NCBI GenBank assembly: GCA_002317385.1 | Contig: DCJH01000067.1 | Span: forward strand, 1-16,658 | Reading direction: 5' to 3' | DNA length: 16,658 nt | Source: Prevotella sp. UBA1705 | GTDB lineage: Bacteria; Bacteroidota; Bacteroidia; Bacteroidales; Bacteroidaceae | Shown here: piece after piece, positions 7,113-13,487 of the stretch | Numbering within the stretch: position 1 is the first letter of the stretch | Layout of the letters: every line of letters begins with the position of its first letter | The notes under the pieces: generated by a model | Database searches by the model: none | The model's input: the letters and a program-made list of their open reading frames with translations, nothing else | What the model was told of the DNA's origin: nothing | Translations under genes and position numbers: made by a program

Positions 7113-7144
7113 CAAAAGTAATAAATAGTTTTGGAATTAGCAAA
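7113..7144 (-). promoter_or_regulatory. Bacteroidetes-type promoter of tRNA-Arg (and perhaps pepT)
   Basis: On the minus strand TTTG (7141-7144) is followed after exactly 20 bases by TACTTTTG (7113-7120), a perfect match to the TTTG/TAnnTTTG consensus for the primary sigma factor of this phylum. The predicted start is a few bases later, about 10 bases before the mature tRNA 5' end. Confidence 0.75.
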
Positions 7145-7211
7145 GATTATAAAAGAAAAGTGTGGTGCATGGTTCCTGAGGTTGGGGTCATAATAATATA
7201 ATAAGGTGGCG

Positions 7212-7237
7212 GGGCAAGCGCTTGCCCGTCGTTTTTT
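7212..7237 (+). terminator. Orphan terminator-like palindrome with T6
   Basis: GGGCAAGCGCTTGCCC (7212-7227) is a perfect palindrome that can form a 6-bp stem with a GCGC tetraloop; GTCG and then TTTTTT follow on the plus strand. No plus-strand gene ends here. It might end an unannotated short transcript (see findings). Confidence 0.4.
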
Positions 7238-7382
7238 CCTTCGAAAGGCAACGAGGGTATGCCGGGAATAAGTAGTCCGCTGAGAAACTCAATGCTGACT
7301 TGGTGGAAAATCGACATATAGAACTCTGCACACCAATAAAATCTTTGGCGGGCAACCTTGGCAAGGCGCTCAGGGAACATGG

Positions 7383-7431
7383 TAAAAAGAGAGCCTGAGC
7401 GTTGCTCTTGCCACGGCTCGAAGTGGCAAGA
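7383..7431 (-). terminator. Probable terminator of the membrane-protein gene
   Basis: Directly after the TGA of the 193-residue gene, the minus strand forms a perfect 9-bp hairpin (TCTTGCCAC at 7423-7431 with GTGGCAAGA at 7406-7414, eight-base loop). An alternative fold pairs GAGCC (7415-7419) with GGCTC (7391-7395) around a GAGC/GCTC stem and leads straight into TCTTTTT (7384-7390). The second fold looks like the functional terminator. Confidence 0.55.
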
Positions 7432-7434
7432 CTA

Positions 7435-8016
7435 TCAGATTTTGCCATTTTTCAGATAGGAAATCAGCATCAACAGCAGGATGGTGATGGCTGCGCCTAT
7501 AAGCATTCCCATATAGTTGTTTCGGCGAATGAGTTTCTCTATGTCGGCGTTGAGCATCTCGCGGCCGCTGAACTGATTGATGAGCGTGATGATTTTCTTG
7601 TTTGAACAGGCATAGAAACTAAGGTCGGTTTGGTATTGTTTCCCGTTATTCAGGGTTACCACAAGGTACGGGTGTGGCTGGGAGTGCAGGGTATTTACTT
7701 CGGGCATATTCCATTCCAAATCGCATTCCCGTATGTCTTCCCAGGCCACCAACCTGTTCCATTCCTGCACAAACAGCCCATTTCCGGAAAATTCCATACG
7801 CTCACGTCCAAGAAATAGATAGGGAATCACCAGAATAACTAAGTTTGTCACGGAAATAATCCCCATCACTTCCCAATCGGCCAGCCTCATTGGGCGATGA
7901 AAGACGGGCTCCGAAAGGATGGGCCAGAGCACCATGGCTACGGCGATGACCACGCCCAGATAGCCAGGACGGCGCTCTGAATGTACGATATAGGGCTGCA
8001 ATTGGTGAATGGGCAT
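7435..8016 (-). CDS. Uncharacterised three-helix membrane protein
   Basis: I do not recognise the family. The 193-residue protein has hydrophobic segments at about 18-36 and 50-69, a soluble middle region at about 70-160, and a final helix at about 168-187 ending in KNGKI. The middle region (MEFSGNGLFVQEWNRLVAWEDI, then PYLVVTLNNGKQY and LINQF) alternates short strands and turns and recalls bacterial PH-like domains inserted between membrane helices; this is only a resemblance. It has no signal peptide. It is a single-gene unit with a promoter-like element 50 bases upstream and a terminator right after the stop, which supports it as real. Start ATG 8016 is the first in frame. Confidence 0.75.
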   Translation of the reverse strand: MPIHQLQPYIVHSERRPGYLGVVIAVAMVLWPILSEPVFHRPMRLADWEVMGIISVTNLVILVIPYLFLGRERMEFSGNGLFVQEWNRLVAWEDIRECDLEWNMPEVNTLHSQPHPYLVVTLNNGKQYQTDLSFYACSNKKIITLINQFSGREMLNADIEKLIRRNNYMGMLIGAAITILLLMLISYLKNGKI

Positions 8017-8065
8017 CGTGGTCTGGTGTTGATTTTCTGTTGTTGTTGGAGGATGGTTAACGGTG

Positions 8066-8073
8066 CAAAGATA
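8066..8073 (-). promoter_or_regulatory. -7 promoter element for the membrane-protein gene
   Basis: TATCTTTG on the minus strand matches TAnnTTTG and lies 49 bases before the ATG at 8016. No TTTG/TTG is found at the expected distance upstream, so only half the promoter is visible. Confidence 0.45.
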
Positions 8074-8283
8074 CTGAATCTTGAGAAAATGGAAAAGGAA
8101 TCTGTCGCTTTTCTTTGATCAGTTACGGGGTGTCTGACCCTCCGCATGATCGATTTCCCAAGCCATTGTCGTGGTGCTGTCTGCGGCTAAGCCCAGGCCT
8201 TGGGTTTGGAAGCGCTTGTTTTATCAAAAAGATACCATATAATAAAAATTTGCGTCATAACGAGAAATAATCATCAAAAAATA

Positions 8284-8314
8284 GTTGCATAATAATATTA
8301 AATAGTTATCTTTG
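8284..8314 (+). promoter_or_regulatory. Bacteroidetes-type promoter of asnA
   Basis: GTTG (8284-8287), 19 bases, then TATCTTTG (8307-8314), a full TAnnTTTG match. The predicted start leaves an A-rich leader of about 30 bases before the asnA ATG, without a Shine-Dalgarno site. Confidence 0.7.
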
Positions 8315-8351
8315 CAGGCATTAATAATGTTGAACGAGAAAAATAATAGTT

Positions 8352-9389
8352 ATGAGCAATCTCATCAAACCTCAGGGTTATAAGGCGCTGCTCGATATGC
8401 GCGAGACAGAGCAGGGCATCAAGCAGATTAAAGAGTTTTTCCAGCAGAACCTTTCGACGGAGCTTCGGCTGCGCCGAGTAACGGCACCATTGTTCGTGCT
8501 GAAGGGACTGGGAATCAACGACGACCTGAATGGTGTGGAGCGCGCCGTGACTTTCCCTATCAAAGACCTGGGCGACGCCAAGGCTGAGGTGGTGCACTCG
8601 CTGGCCAAATGGAAGCGTCTCACCCTCGCTGAGTATGAGATTGAGCCGGGCTACGGCATCTACACCGACATGAACGCTATCCGCGCCGACGAGGAGATGG
8701 ACAATCTCCACTCGCTCTACGTGGACCAGTGGGACTGGGAAGCGGTGATTACCAAGGACGATCGCACCATAGGCTACCTCGAAGACGTGGTGAAGCGCAT
8801 CTATGCAGCCATCCTGCGCACCGAGTTCCTCACCTGCGAGCGCTATCCGCAGATCAAACCATTCCTCCCGAAGGACATCCATTTTGTGCATAGTCAGGAC
8901 CTTCTCGATATGTATCCCGACCTCTCGCCCAAGGAGCGCGAGGACGCCATCTGCAAGAAATATGGTGCAGTGTTCGTGGAGAGCATCGGCGGCAAGCTGT
9001 CTAACGGCGAGAAGCACGACGGACGCGCAGCCGACTACGACGACTGGTCTACCGTGGCCGAGAATGGCAAGGCTGGTCTCAACGGCGATATCCTCATTTG
9101 GTATCCCGTGCTGGAGCGCTCGTTCGAGTTGAGTTCGATGGGCATCCGTGTGGACAAGGACGCTCTGCTGCGCCAGTTGAAGATAGAAGGGCAGGAGGAG
9201 CGCGAGCAACTCTACTTCCACCAGCAGCTCCTGGGCGACAAGTTGCCGCTGAGCATCGGTGGTGGCATCGGCCAGAGCCGTCTGTGTATGGTGATGCTTC
9301 ACAAGGCCCACATCGGCGAAATCCAGGCCAGCATCTGGCCCGACGACATGCGCCAGGAATGCGAGGAGTTGGGCATGCCACTCATCTAA
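8352..9389 (+). CDS. asnA: Aspartate-ammonia ligase (asparagine synthetase A)
   Basis: AsnA makes asparagine from aspartate, ATP and free ammonia in the cytosol, through an aspartyl-AMP intermediate; it shares the class II aminoacyl-tRNA synthetase fold. The 345-residue length is close to the family norm (E. coli 330). Recognisable parts are the N-terminal QGYKALLDMRETEQGIKQIK, NGVERAVTFPIKDL, the aspartate-site region around EPGYGIYTDMNAIRADE, the DGRAADYDDW segment, LERSFELSSMGIRVD, and the motif-3-like GGGIGQSRLCM near the C-terminus that binds ATP. ATG 8352 is the first in frame and fits the promoter 38 bases upstream. It is a single-gene unit; a strong hairpin lies 125 bases after the stop. 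Use of ammonia rather than glutamine suits an anaerobe in ammonia-rich surroundings (inference). Confidence 0.97.
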   Translation: MSNLIKPQGYKALLDMRETEQGIKQIKEFFQQNLSTELRLRRVTAPLFVLKGLGINDDLNGVERAVTFPIKDLGDAKAEVVHSLAKWKRLTLAEYEIEPGYGIYTDMNAIRADEEMDNLHSLYVDQWDWEAVITKDDRTIGYLEDVVKRIYAAILRTEFLTCERYPQIKPFLPKDIHFVHSQDLLDMYPDLSPKEREDAICKKYGAVFVESIGGKLSNGEKHDGRAADYDDWSTVAENGKAGLNGDILIWYPVLERSFELSSMGIRVDKDALLRQLKIEGQEEREQLYFHQQLLGDKLPLSIGGGIGQSRLCMVMLHKAHIGEIQASIWPDDMRQECEELGMPLI

Positions 9390-9513
9390 GGTATGAAAAT
9401 TGATAAGAGAGAGAACAAGCGGGCGTAGAACGGGTAATCCGTAGGTTGCTGGCGGAGACGGTCTGTGGTTTCGATGTCCAGTCTCCTACCTCTCGCTCTC
9501 ATCGCCAAAACGC

Positions 9514-9551
9514 CATGGGTGACATCTGCTTCAAGCCGGATGTCACCCATG
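9514..9551 (+). terminator. Strong hairpin, probable asnA terminator
   Basis: CATGGGTGACATC (9514-9526) and GATGTCACCCATG (9539-9551) form a perfect 13-bp stem around a 12-base loop, followed by the T-rich TTTCGTTTCTG. It lies 125 bases after the asnA stop. The T-tract is interrupted, so it may act as a 3'-end stabiliser as well as a terminator. Confidence 0.6.
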
Positions 9552-9578
9552 TTTCGTTTCTGTGGGAGGGATAAAGGG

Positions 9579-9615
9579 AGCCTCTCCCCCTGCTCCTCCC
9601 CCGTAGGGAGGGAGG
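9579..9615 (+). repeat. GC-rich dispersed intergenic element, copy 2
   Basis: This 37-base stretch begins AGCCTCTCCCCC and ends GTAGGGAGGGAGG. Its reverse complement aligns with copy 1 at 5694-5728 with two gap bases and few mismatches. Like copy 1 it lies just beyond a terminator hairpin and in the sense orientation of the preceding gene (asnA). Confidence 0.5.
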
Positions 9616-9924
9616 AATAGGCAGGATAGGCGGGGCTCAATAGGGGCACGAGTGGCATGGAGTATCACTTGCAGCCCCTACGTTTTTCAGCTCATGGACG
9701 AGAAATGACGCTGGATTCAACATACGCAGAGTGTGATGCCTGCTCAAAAAATGATGATGAAAGAATTTGAAAAAGTGGGCGAAATAGGTAGATTTTTGGG
9801 GAAATCGTAGGAAGATGAGCCAAAAATCAAAGAAAAATGAGGTGAGACTTAACTTGCTGTGAGGCAGCTGTTTGTGAATCATACCAGAGAGTTGTCCGCC
9901 TGAAATGCACTTTCCCGGATTGGC

Positions 9925-9990
9925 ATTACTACCTTTTCGCCTCACGATTACTACCTAATCGTCTGGCCGTTACTATCTTTTCCCACCACC
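9925..9990 (-). repeat. 22-bp tandem repeat, three units
   Basis: Three adjoining 22-base units start at 9925, 9947 and 9969. On the plus strand they begin ATTACTACCT, ATTACTACCT and GTTACTATCT; on the minus strand this reads AGGTAGTAAT, AGGTAGTAAT and AGATAGTAAC. The minus-strand form matches the array at 1418-1505. A fourth, poorer unit may extend to 10012. Confidence 0.6.
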
Positions 9991-10396
9991 ATTTTCTACT
10001 TCTGGCGCAGCCAAAAGGGCCTTTTCGCAGTCGGAAGAGTGTTTCGAGATGCCCCTACGAGGCCTCTGAGACGTCAGAATCTCATATTTTTCCCTGATTC
10101 AACTCCTCGTTGAACCATTAATTCTGCTGAATAATCGCAACATTCTTGGGGCATCATCGACGACGAAGAGCATTGTTCCGTCTCCTCGGTTTCCTCTATT
10201 ATATATAAGGTATAGCCCTTTCCCGTTGCAGTAGCAGTGCTCCGAGGCTGAAATCCTGCAGCCCCGTGGCCCTACTTCGACCCATTTCCGGGCCTCGCAA
10301 GACGGCCTCCCATCTCATGAAAATACATAGAAAGTTGGTCTGATGAGTACCACGAAAACCCTTATGTGATATCTTTCCAAACTTGAAAGAGTTTGT

Positions 10397-10455
10397 TGCA
10401 ATACCATAATTGCACAAAGCAAGCATTTTGTGCAGGTTTTAACGAAAACAATGCA
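10397..10455 (+). promoter_or_regulatory. Serial overlapping hairpins upstream of the oxidoreductase operon
   Basis: Three stems share their TGCA arms: TGCAAT (10397-10402) with ATTGCA (10409-10414); TGCACAAA (10411-10418) with TTTGTGCA (10427-10434), a perfect 8-bp stem; and TGCA plus GTTTT (10431-10440) with AAAAC and TGCA (10445-10455). Neighbouring stems exclude each other. They lie about 50-110 bases before the -7 element at 10507, so they could be operators or the leader of a longer transcript. Confidence 0.3.
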
Positions 10456-10506
10456 AAATTATATTAAATATAGGAGGGGATTGAGATAGAAAGATGAATT
10501 CTTAGT

Positions 10507-10514
10507 TAACTTTG
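10507..10514 (+). promoter_or_regulatory. -7 promoter element of the oxidoreductase operon
   Basis: TAACTTTG fully matches TAnnTTTG and sits 33 bases before the ATG of the first gene, the same spacing as at asnA and the trpB-like gene. The nearest TTG upstream (10481-10483) is 23 bases away, longer than usual, so the -33 part is weak. Confidence 0.5.
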
Positions 10515-10547
10515 TGTAACATAAATATACTGGAAAAATGATAGAAT

Positions 10548-10727
10548 ATGACCTCTGAAGAGTTTTACCACGAAGGGAATGAACATCGCAAACGGGGGGA
10601 TTTCTCATCTGCTATGCACTCCTATATGGAGGCTATCCGTTTGGATGCTAACAGTCCGGCTGTGGAAGCCAAAAAGATGTTAGAGGAAATCATGGATTTC
10701 TATTGCAAGGACTTATATAACCCTTAA
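10548..10727 (+). CDS. Small TPR-like protein, first gene of the oxidoreductase operon
   Basis: This 59-residue frame runs from ATG 10548 to TAA 10725-10727. It begins MTSEEFYHEGNEHRKRGDFS and continues SAMHSYMEAIRLDANSP, which fits a single tetratricopeptide repeat: helix A with a GN..R..GDF turn, helix B with A..Y..AI.LD and the usual proline after the repeat. A third helix (AVEAKKMLEEIMDFYCKDLYNP) would cap it. It has no signal peptide. It starts 33 bases after a -7 element and ends 22 bases before the ferredoxin gene, so it is very likely co-transcribed with the oxidoreductase. A role as assembly or docking factor is inference. It is easily missed because of its size. Confidence 0.8.
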   Translation: MTSEEFYHEGNEHRKRGDFSSAMHSYMEAIRLDANSPAVEAKKMLEEIMDFYCKDLYNP

Positions 10728-10749
10728 ATCATAGAAAAAACAACTTATT

Positions 10750-10983
10750 ATGAGCAAAATGAAAGGTGCCATCGTGGTGAATGTCGAGCGGTGCAAAGGC
10801 TGTACGCTATGCGTCGTGGCTTGCCCGAAAGACGTTATTGCGCTGGCAGAACGTAGAGTCAATACGCATGGATACCCATACGTGGAGTCTGCCCGACCAG
10901 ACGACTGTATAGGCTGTGCGGCTTGTGGAACGGTGTGTCCCGACGGATGCATCACGGTGTATCGTGTAAAAGTGGAGGCTTAG
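10750..10983 (+). CDS. 2-oxoacid:ferredoxin oxidoreductase delta subunit, 2[4Fe-4S] ferredoxin-type
   Basis: This 77-residue iron-sulfur protein would carry electrons between the TPP-containing core and free ferredoxin. It has two complete [4Fe-4S] motifs of the C-x2-C-x2-C-x3-CP type: Cys15, 18, 21, 25 (CKGCTLCVVACP) and Cys53, 56, 59, 63 (CIGCAACGTVCP). The length and the position directly before the alpha gene (two bases between) identify it as the delta subunit of a four-subunit enzyme, not a free ferredoxin. The leader before ATG 10750 is A-rich (AGAAAAAACAAC), usual for this phylum. Confidence 0.93.
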   Translation: MSKMKGAIVVNVERCKGCTLCVVACPKDVIALAERRVNTHGYPYVESARPDDCIGCAACGTVCPDGCITVYRVKVEA

Positions 10984-10985
10984 CT

Positions 10986-12074
10986 ATGGAAAAACAAGAA
11001 GTGAAACTGATGAAGGGTAATGAAGCCATTGCCCATGCTGCAGTGCGCTGCGGTTGCGACGCCTACTTCGGCTACCCCATCACGCCTCAGAGCGAGATTA
11101 TCGAGACGCTCGCCGCGCTCAAGCCATGGGAGACCACCGGCATGGTGGTGCTTCAGGCAGAGAGCGAGGTGGCCTCAATCAATATGGTATATGGTGCGGC
11201 CGGCGCCGGAAAGCGCGTGCTCACCACCTCATCGAGCCCCGGTGTGGCACTCATGCAGGAAGGCATTTCCTACATGGCAGGTGCCGAAGTGCCCGGCGTG
11301 TTTGTCAATGTGCAGCGCGGCGGTCCCGGCCTGGGCACCATTCAGCCCAGTCAGGGCGACTATTTCCAGTCTACGCGCGGTGGAGGCAACGGCGACTATC
11401 AGGTTATCGTGCTCGCTCCATCGTCGGTGCAGGAGATGGCCGACTTTGTGGATCTGGCTTTCGAACTGGCCTTCCGCTATCGCTGCCCGGCCATGCTGCT
11501 GTCTGATGGAGTCATCGGCCAGATGATGGAAAAGGTGGTGCTACCCGCACAGAAGCCCCGTCGCACCGAGGAAGAGGTGCTCCGCGAGTGTCCGTGGGCC
11601 TCAACCGGTAAGCCAAAGAGCCGCGAACCCAATATCATCACGTCGCTCGAGCTGAGCTCTGAGGTGATGGAGAAGCGCAATATCCACCTTCAGGACAAGT
11701 ATCGCGAGATTGAATCCAAGGAGGTGCGCTATGAGACCCACCTCTGTGAAGATGCCGACTATGTGATTGTTGCCTTCGGCAGTGCTGCGCGCATCGCAGA
11801 GAAGGCGGTGGAAACCGCCCGTGAGCAGGGCATCAAGGTGGGACTTTTCCGCCCCATCACCCTATGGCCCTTCCCCTCAACTCAGATTGTAGAGACCACC
11901 CGTGGCAAGAAAGGCATACTCGTGGCCGAGATCAATGCTGGACAGATGGTGCAAGACGTGCGTCTCGCCATCAACGGATCATTGCCAGTAGAGCATTTCG
12001 GACGATTGGGAGGAATTGTTCCCGATCCTATGGAAATCGTAGAAGCATTACAATCTAAACTGTTGAAGAAATGA
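10986..12074 (+). CDS. vorB: 2-oxoacid:ferredoxin oxidoreductase alpha subunit, VorB-like
   Basis: The alpha subunit forms the pyrimidine-binding half of the TPP site in an enzyme that converts a 2-oxoacid and CoA to acyl-CoA, CO2 and reduced ferredoxin. The frame stays open back to 10923, but ATG 10986 (362 residues) is two bases after the delta stop and gives the normal N-terminus MEKQEVKLMKGNEAIAHAAV. Diagnostic motifs are GYPITPQSEIIE (29-40), LQAESEVASINMVYGAAGAG (56-75) and RGGPGLGTIQPSQGDYFQ (111-128). The last resembles VorB (branched-chain 2-oxoacid) proteins more than PorA or KorA, so I use the symbol vorB, but the substrate is not proven. Its TGA overlaps the beta ATG (ATGA), which suggests translational coupling. 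Confidence 0.88.
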   Translation: MEKQEVKLMKGNEAIAHAAVRCGCDAYFGYPITPQSEIIETLAALKPWETTGMVVLQAESEVASINMVYGAAGAGKRVLTTSSSPGVALMQEGISYMAGAEVPGVFVNVQRGGPGLGTIQPSQGDYFQSTRGGGNGDYQVIVLAPSSVQEMADFVDLAFELAFRYRCPAMLLSDGVIGQMMEKVVLPAQKPRRTEEEVLRECPWASTGKPKSREPNIITSLELSSEVMEKRNIHLQDKYREIESKEVRYETHLCEDADYVIVAFGSAARIAEKAVETAREQGIKVGLFRPITLWPFPSTQIVETTRGKKGILVAEINAGQMVQDVRLAINGSLPVEHFGRLGGIVPDPMEIVEALQSKLLKK

Positions 12075-12844
12075 CAAATCAAGATATTATCTCACCCGAG
12101 AATCTGGTCTACGCCAAACCGGAACTGATGAACGACACCCCGATGCACTATTGCCCCGGGTGTTCACATGGTGTAGTGCATAAGCTGATAGCTGAGGTTA
12201 TCAGCGACATGGGTATGGCAGAGAAGACCGTCGGCGTGTCGCCGGTGGGATGCGCCGTATTTGCCTATCGTTATCTCGACATCGACTGGGAGGAGGCTCC
12301 CCACGGTCGTGCTCCGGCACTGGCTACCGGCATCAAGCGCGTGTGGCCCGACCGACTGGTGTTCACCTATCAGGGCGATGGCGACTTGGCATGTATCGGC
12401 ACCGCCGAGTCTATCCACGCGCTCAACCGCGGAGAGAACATCACCATTATATTTATCAACAATGCCATCTACGGTATGACCGGCGGACAGATGGCTCCGA
12501 CTACGCTCATTGGTCAGGTTACGTCGACTTGCCCCTATGGCCGCGACCCGGAGATCCATGGTTATCCGCTCAACATCACTGAGCTGGCCTCCCATCTGCA
12601 GGGCACTTGCTATGTGACGCGCCAGAGTGTAGATACCGTGGCGTCTATCACCAAGGCCAAGAAGGCCATCCGCAAGGCTTTCGAGGCTTCCATGCAAGGA
12701 CTGGGTTCCAGTCTGGTGGAGATTGTAGCCACCTGCAACAGCGGCTGGAAGCTGTCTCCGGTGAAGGCCAACGAGTGGATGCGCGAGAACATGTTCAACG
12801 TTTATCAGAAGGGCGACCTGAAAGATACCACTAATCTTAAGTAA
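12071..12844 (+). CDS. 2-oxoacid:ferredoxin oxidoreductase beta subunit, TPP-binding
   Basis: The 257-residue beta subunit binds the diphosphate of TPP and Mg2+ in the cytosolic oxidoreductase. The TPP motif is clear: GDGD (102-105), then about 25 residues to NN (130-131) followed by IYGMTGGQ. The N-terminal HYCPGCSHG (27-34) is the conserved segment of this family, and SPVGCAVF, HGRAPALATGIK and TTLIGQVTSTCPYGRD are also typical. No extra iron-sulfur domain is present; the clusters are supplied by the delta subunit. It overlaps the alpha gene by four bases and ends two bases before gamma. The symbol depends on substrate (VorA or KorB type), so none is given. Confidence 0.92.
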   Translation: MTNQDIISPENLVYAKPELMNDTPMHYCPGCSHGVVHKLIAEVISDMGMAEKTVGVSPVGCAVFAYRYLDIDWEEAPHGRAPALATGIKRVWPDRLVFTYQGDGDLACIGTAESIHALNRGENITIIFINNAIYGMTGGQMAPTTLIGQVTSTCPYGRDPEIHGYPLNITELASHLQGTCYVTRQSVDTVASITKAKKAIRKAFEASMQGLGSSLVEIVATCNSGWKLSPVKANEWMRENMFNVYQKGDLKDTTNLK

Positions 12845-12846
12845 CT

Positions 12847-13389
12847 ATGAAGAAAGAAATTATCATATCAGGATTTGGTGGACAGGGTGTGCTGTCTATG
12901 GGAAAGATTCTTGCCTACTCCGGCCTGATGGAGGATAAAGAGGTGACTTGGATGCCGGCCTATGGTCCGGAGCAGCGCGGTGGCACGGCCAACGTGACGG
13001 TAATCGTGAGCGACGACCGCATCTCATCGCCTATCCTGGCCCACTACGACATTGCCATCGTACTCAATCAACCGTCTTTAGACAAGTTCCTGCCCAAGGT
13101 GAAGCCCGGTGGAATACTTATCTATGATGGCTTCGGCATTGCCGAAAAGCCTATCCGCGACGACATCGAGATCTATGAGATCAATGCCATGGACAAGGCC
13201 GCAGAGATGAAAAACTCGAAGGTGTTCAACATGATTGTGTTGGGTGGACTGCTCAAGGTGTGCCCCATTGTGAGCACCGACGGCATGAACAAGGCCTTGC
13301 ACAAGACCCTTCCCGAGCGTCATCACAAGCTCATTCCGCTCAACATGGAAGCGCTCAACGTAGGTATGGAAATCATTCATAGGGTTTAA
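12847..13389 (+). CDS. 2-oxoacid:ferredoxin oxidoreductase gamma subunit
   Basis: The 180-residue gamma subunit is the domain of 2-oxoacid:ferredoxin oxidoreductases thought to help bind CoA. The glycine-rich start EIIISGFGGQGVLSMGKILA, the AYGPEQRGGTANVTVIVSD segment and the NQPSLDKF and PGGILIYDG stretches are characteristic. It starts two bases after the beta stop and is the last gene of the TPR-delta-alpha-beta-gamma operon, which ends in the terminator at 13411-13456. All four subunits are intact, so the complex should be functional. Confidence 0.93.
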   Translation: MKKEIIISGFGGQGVLSMGKILAYSGLMEDKEVTWMPAYGPEQRGGTANVTVIVSDDRISSPILAHYDIAIVLNQPSLDKFLPKVKPGGILIYDGFGIAEKPIRDDIEIYEINAMDKAAEMKNSKVFNMIVLGGLLKVCPIVSTDGMNKALHKTLPERHHKLIPLNMEALNVGMEIIHRV

Positions 13390-13410
13390 CTTCACCCTAC
13401 GACTAACGAT

Positions 13411-13456
13411 AAAAAGCCTCACTTCGTTGTCATTCAGACAGGAAGTGAGGCTTTTT
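13411..13456. terminator. Bidirectional intrinsic terminator between gamma subunit and trpB-like gene
   Basis: AAAAAGCCTCACTTC (13411-13425) and GAAGTGAGGCTTTTT (13442-13456) form a perfect 15-bp stem. Its outer A5/T5 gives a T-tract on either strand, so it can end both the plus-strand operon (stop 22 bases before) and the minus-strand trpB-like gene (stop 31 bases away). The 16-base loop can fold further (TGTC with GACA). Confidence 0.9.
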
Positions 13457-13487
13457 CTATGGGTAGGCCTATCTGCCGGCGTGGCCG

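Larger units (their letters stand above)
7096..7434. other. Intergenic region between tRNA-Arg and the membrane-protein gene
   Basis: These 339 bases have no supported gene. The two minus frames (7147-7380 and 7188-7448) overlap each other, look like low-complexity translations and contain terminator structures. The region holds the tRNA promoter (7113-7144), a divergent TAnnTTTG match on the plus strand (7126-7133), a 16-base palindrome followed by T6 (7212-7237) and the terminator of the membrane-protein gene (7383-7431). Confidence 0.6.
8017..8351. other. Divergent promoter region between membrane-protein gene and asnA
   Basis: These 335 bases have no supported gene. They carry promoter elements for both flanking genes, at 8066-8073 (minus) and 8284-8314 (plus). 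The middle is AT-rich with a short hairpin, CCCA/TGGG, around 8200. Nothing else is recognisable. Confidence 0.6.
9390..10547. other. Long intergenic region between asnA and the oxidoreductase operon
   Basis: These 1158 bases contain no gene I can support. The minus frames at 9386-9658, 9637-9945 and 10199-10426 lack domains and run through repeats or terminators. Found here: a small hairpin (GGAGAC 9454-9459 with GTCTCC 9481-9486), the asnA terminator hairpin (9514-9551), a GC-rich element (9579-9615), a 22-bp repeat array (9925-9990), a chain of overlapping TGCA-based hairpins (10397-10455) and a promoter element (10507-10514). The stretch 9991-10396 shows only short palindromes such as AAAAGGGCCTTTT at 10013-10025. 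Confidence 0.65.

Noticed and set aside
8150..8220. Possible terminator (CCCAGGCCTTGGG) in the asnA upstream region
   Set aside because: Stem of only four pairs, no gene ends here, and no proper T-tract.
8298..9311. 337-codon open frame on the minus strand
   Set aside because: Antisense to asnA, which has clear motifs and a promoter.
9390..9560. Possible structured non-coding RNA after asnA
   Set aside because: A few short stems are present, but no known RNA family pattern; only the 13-bp hairpin at 9514-9551 is strong enough to report.
9637..9945. 102-residue minus-strand frame rich in Phe and His
   Set aside because: Low-complexity translation of an AT-rich spacer that overlaps the 22-bp repeat array; no start signal.
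10199..10426. 75-residue minus-strand frame
   Set aside because: No domain, no promoter, and it overlaps the hairpin chain upstream of the oxidoreductase operon.
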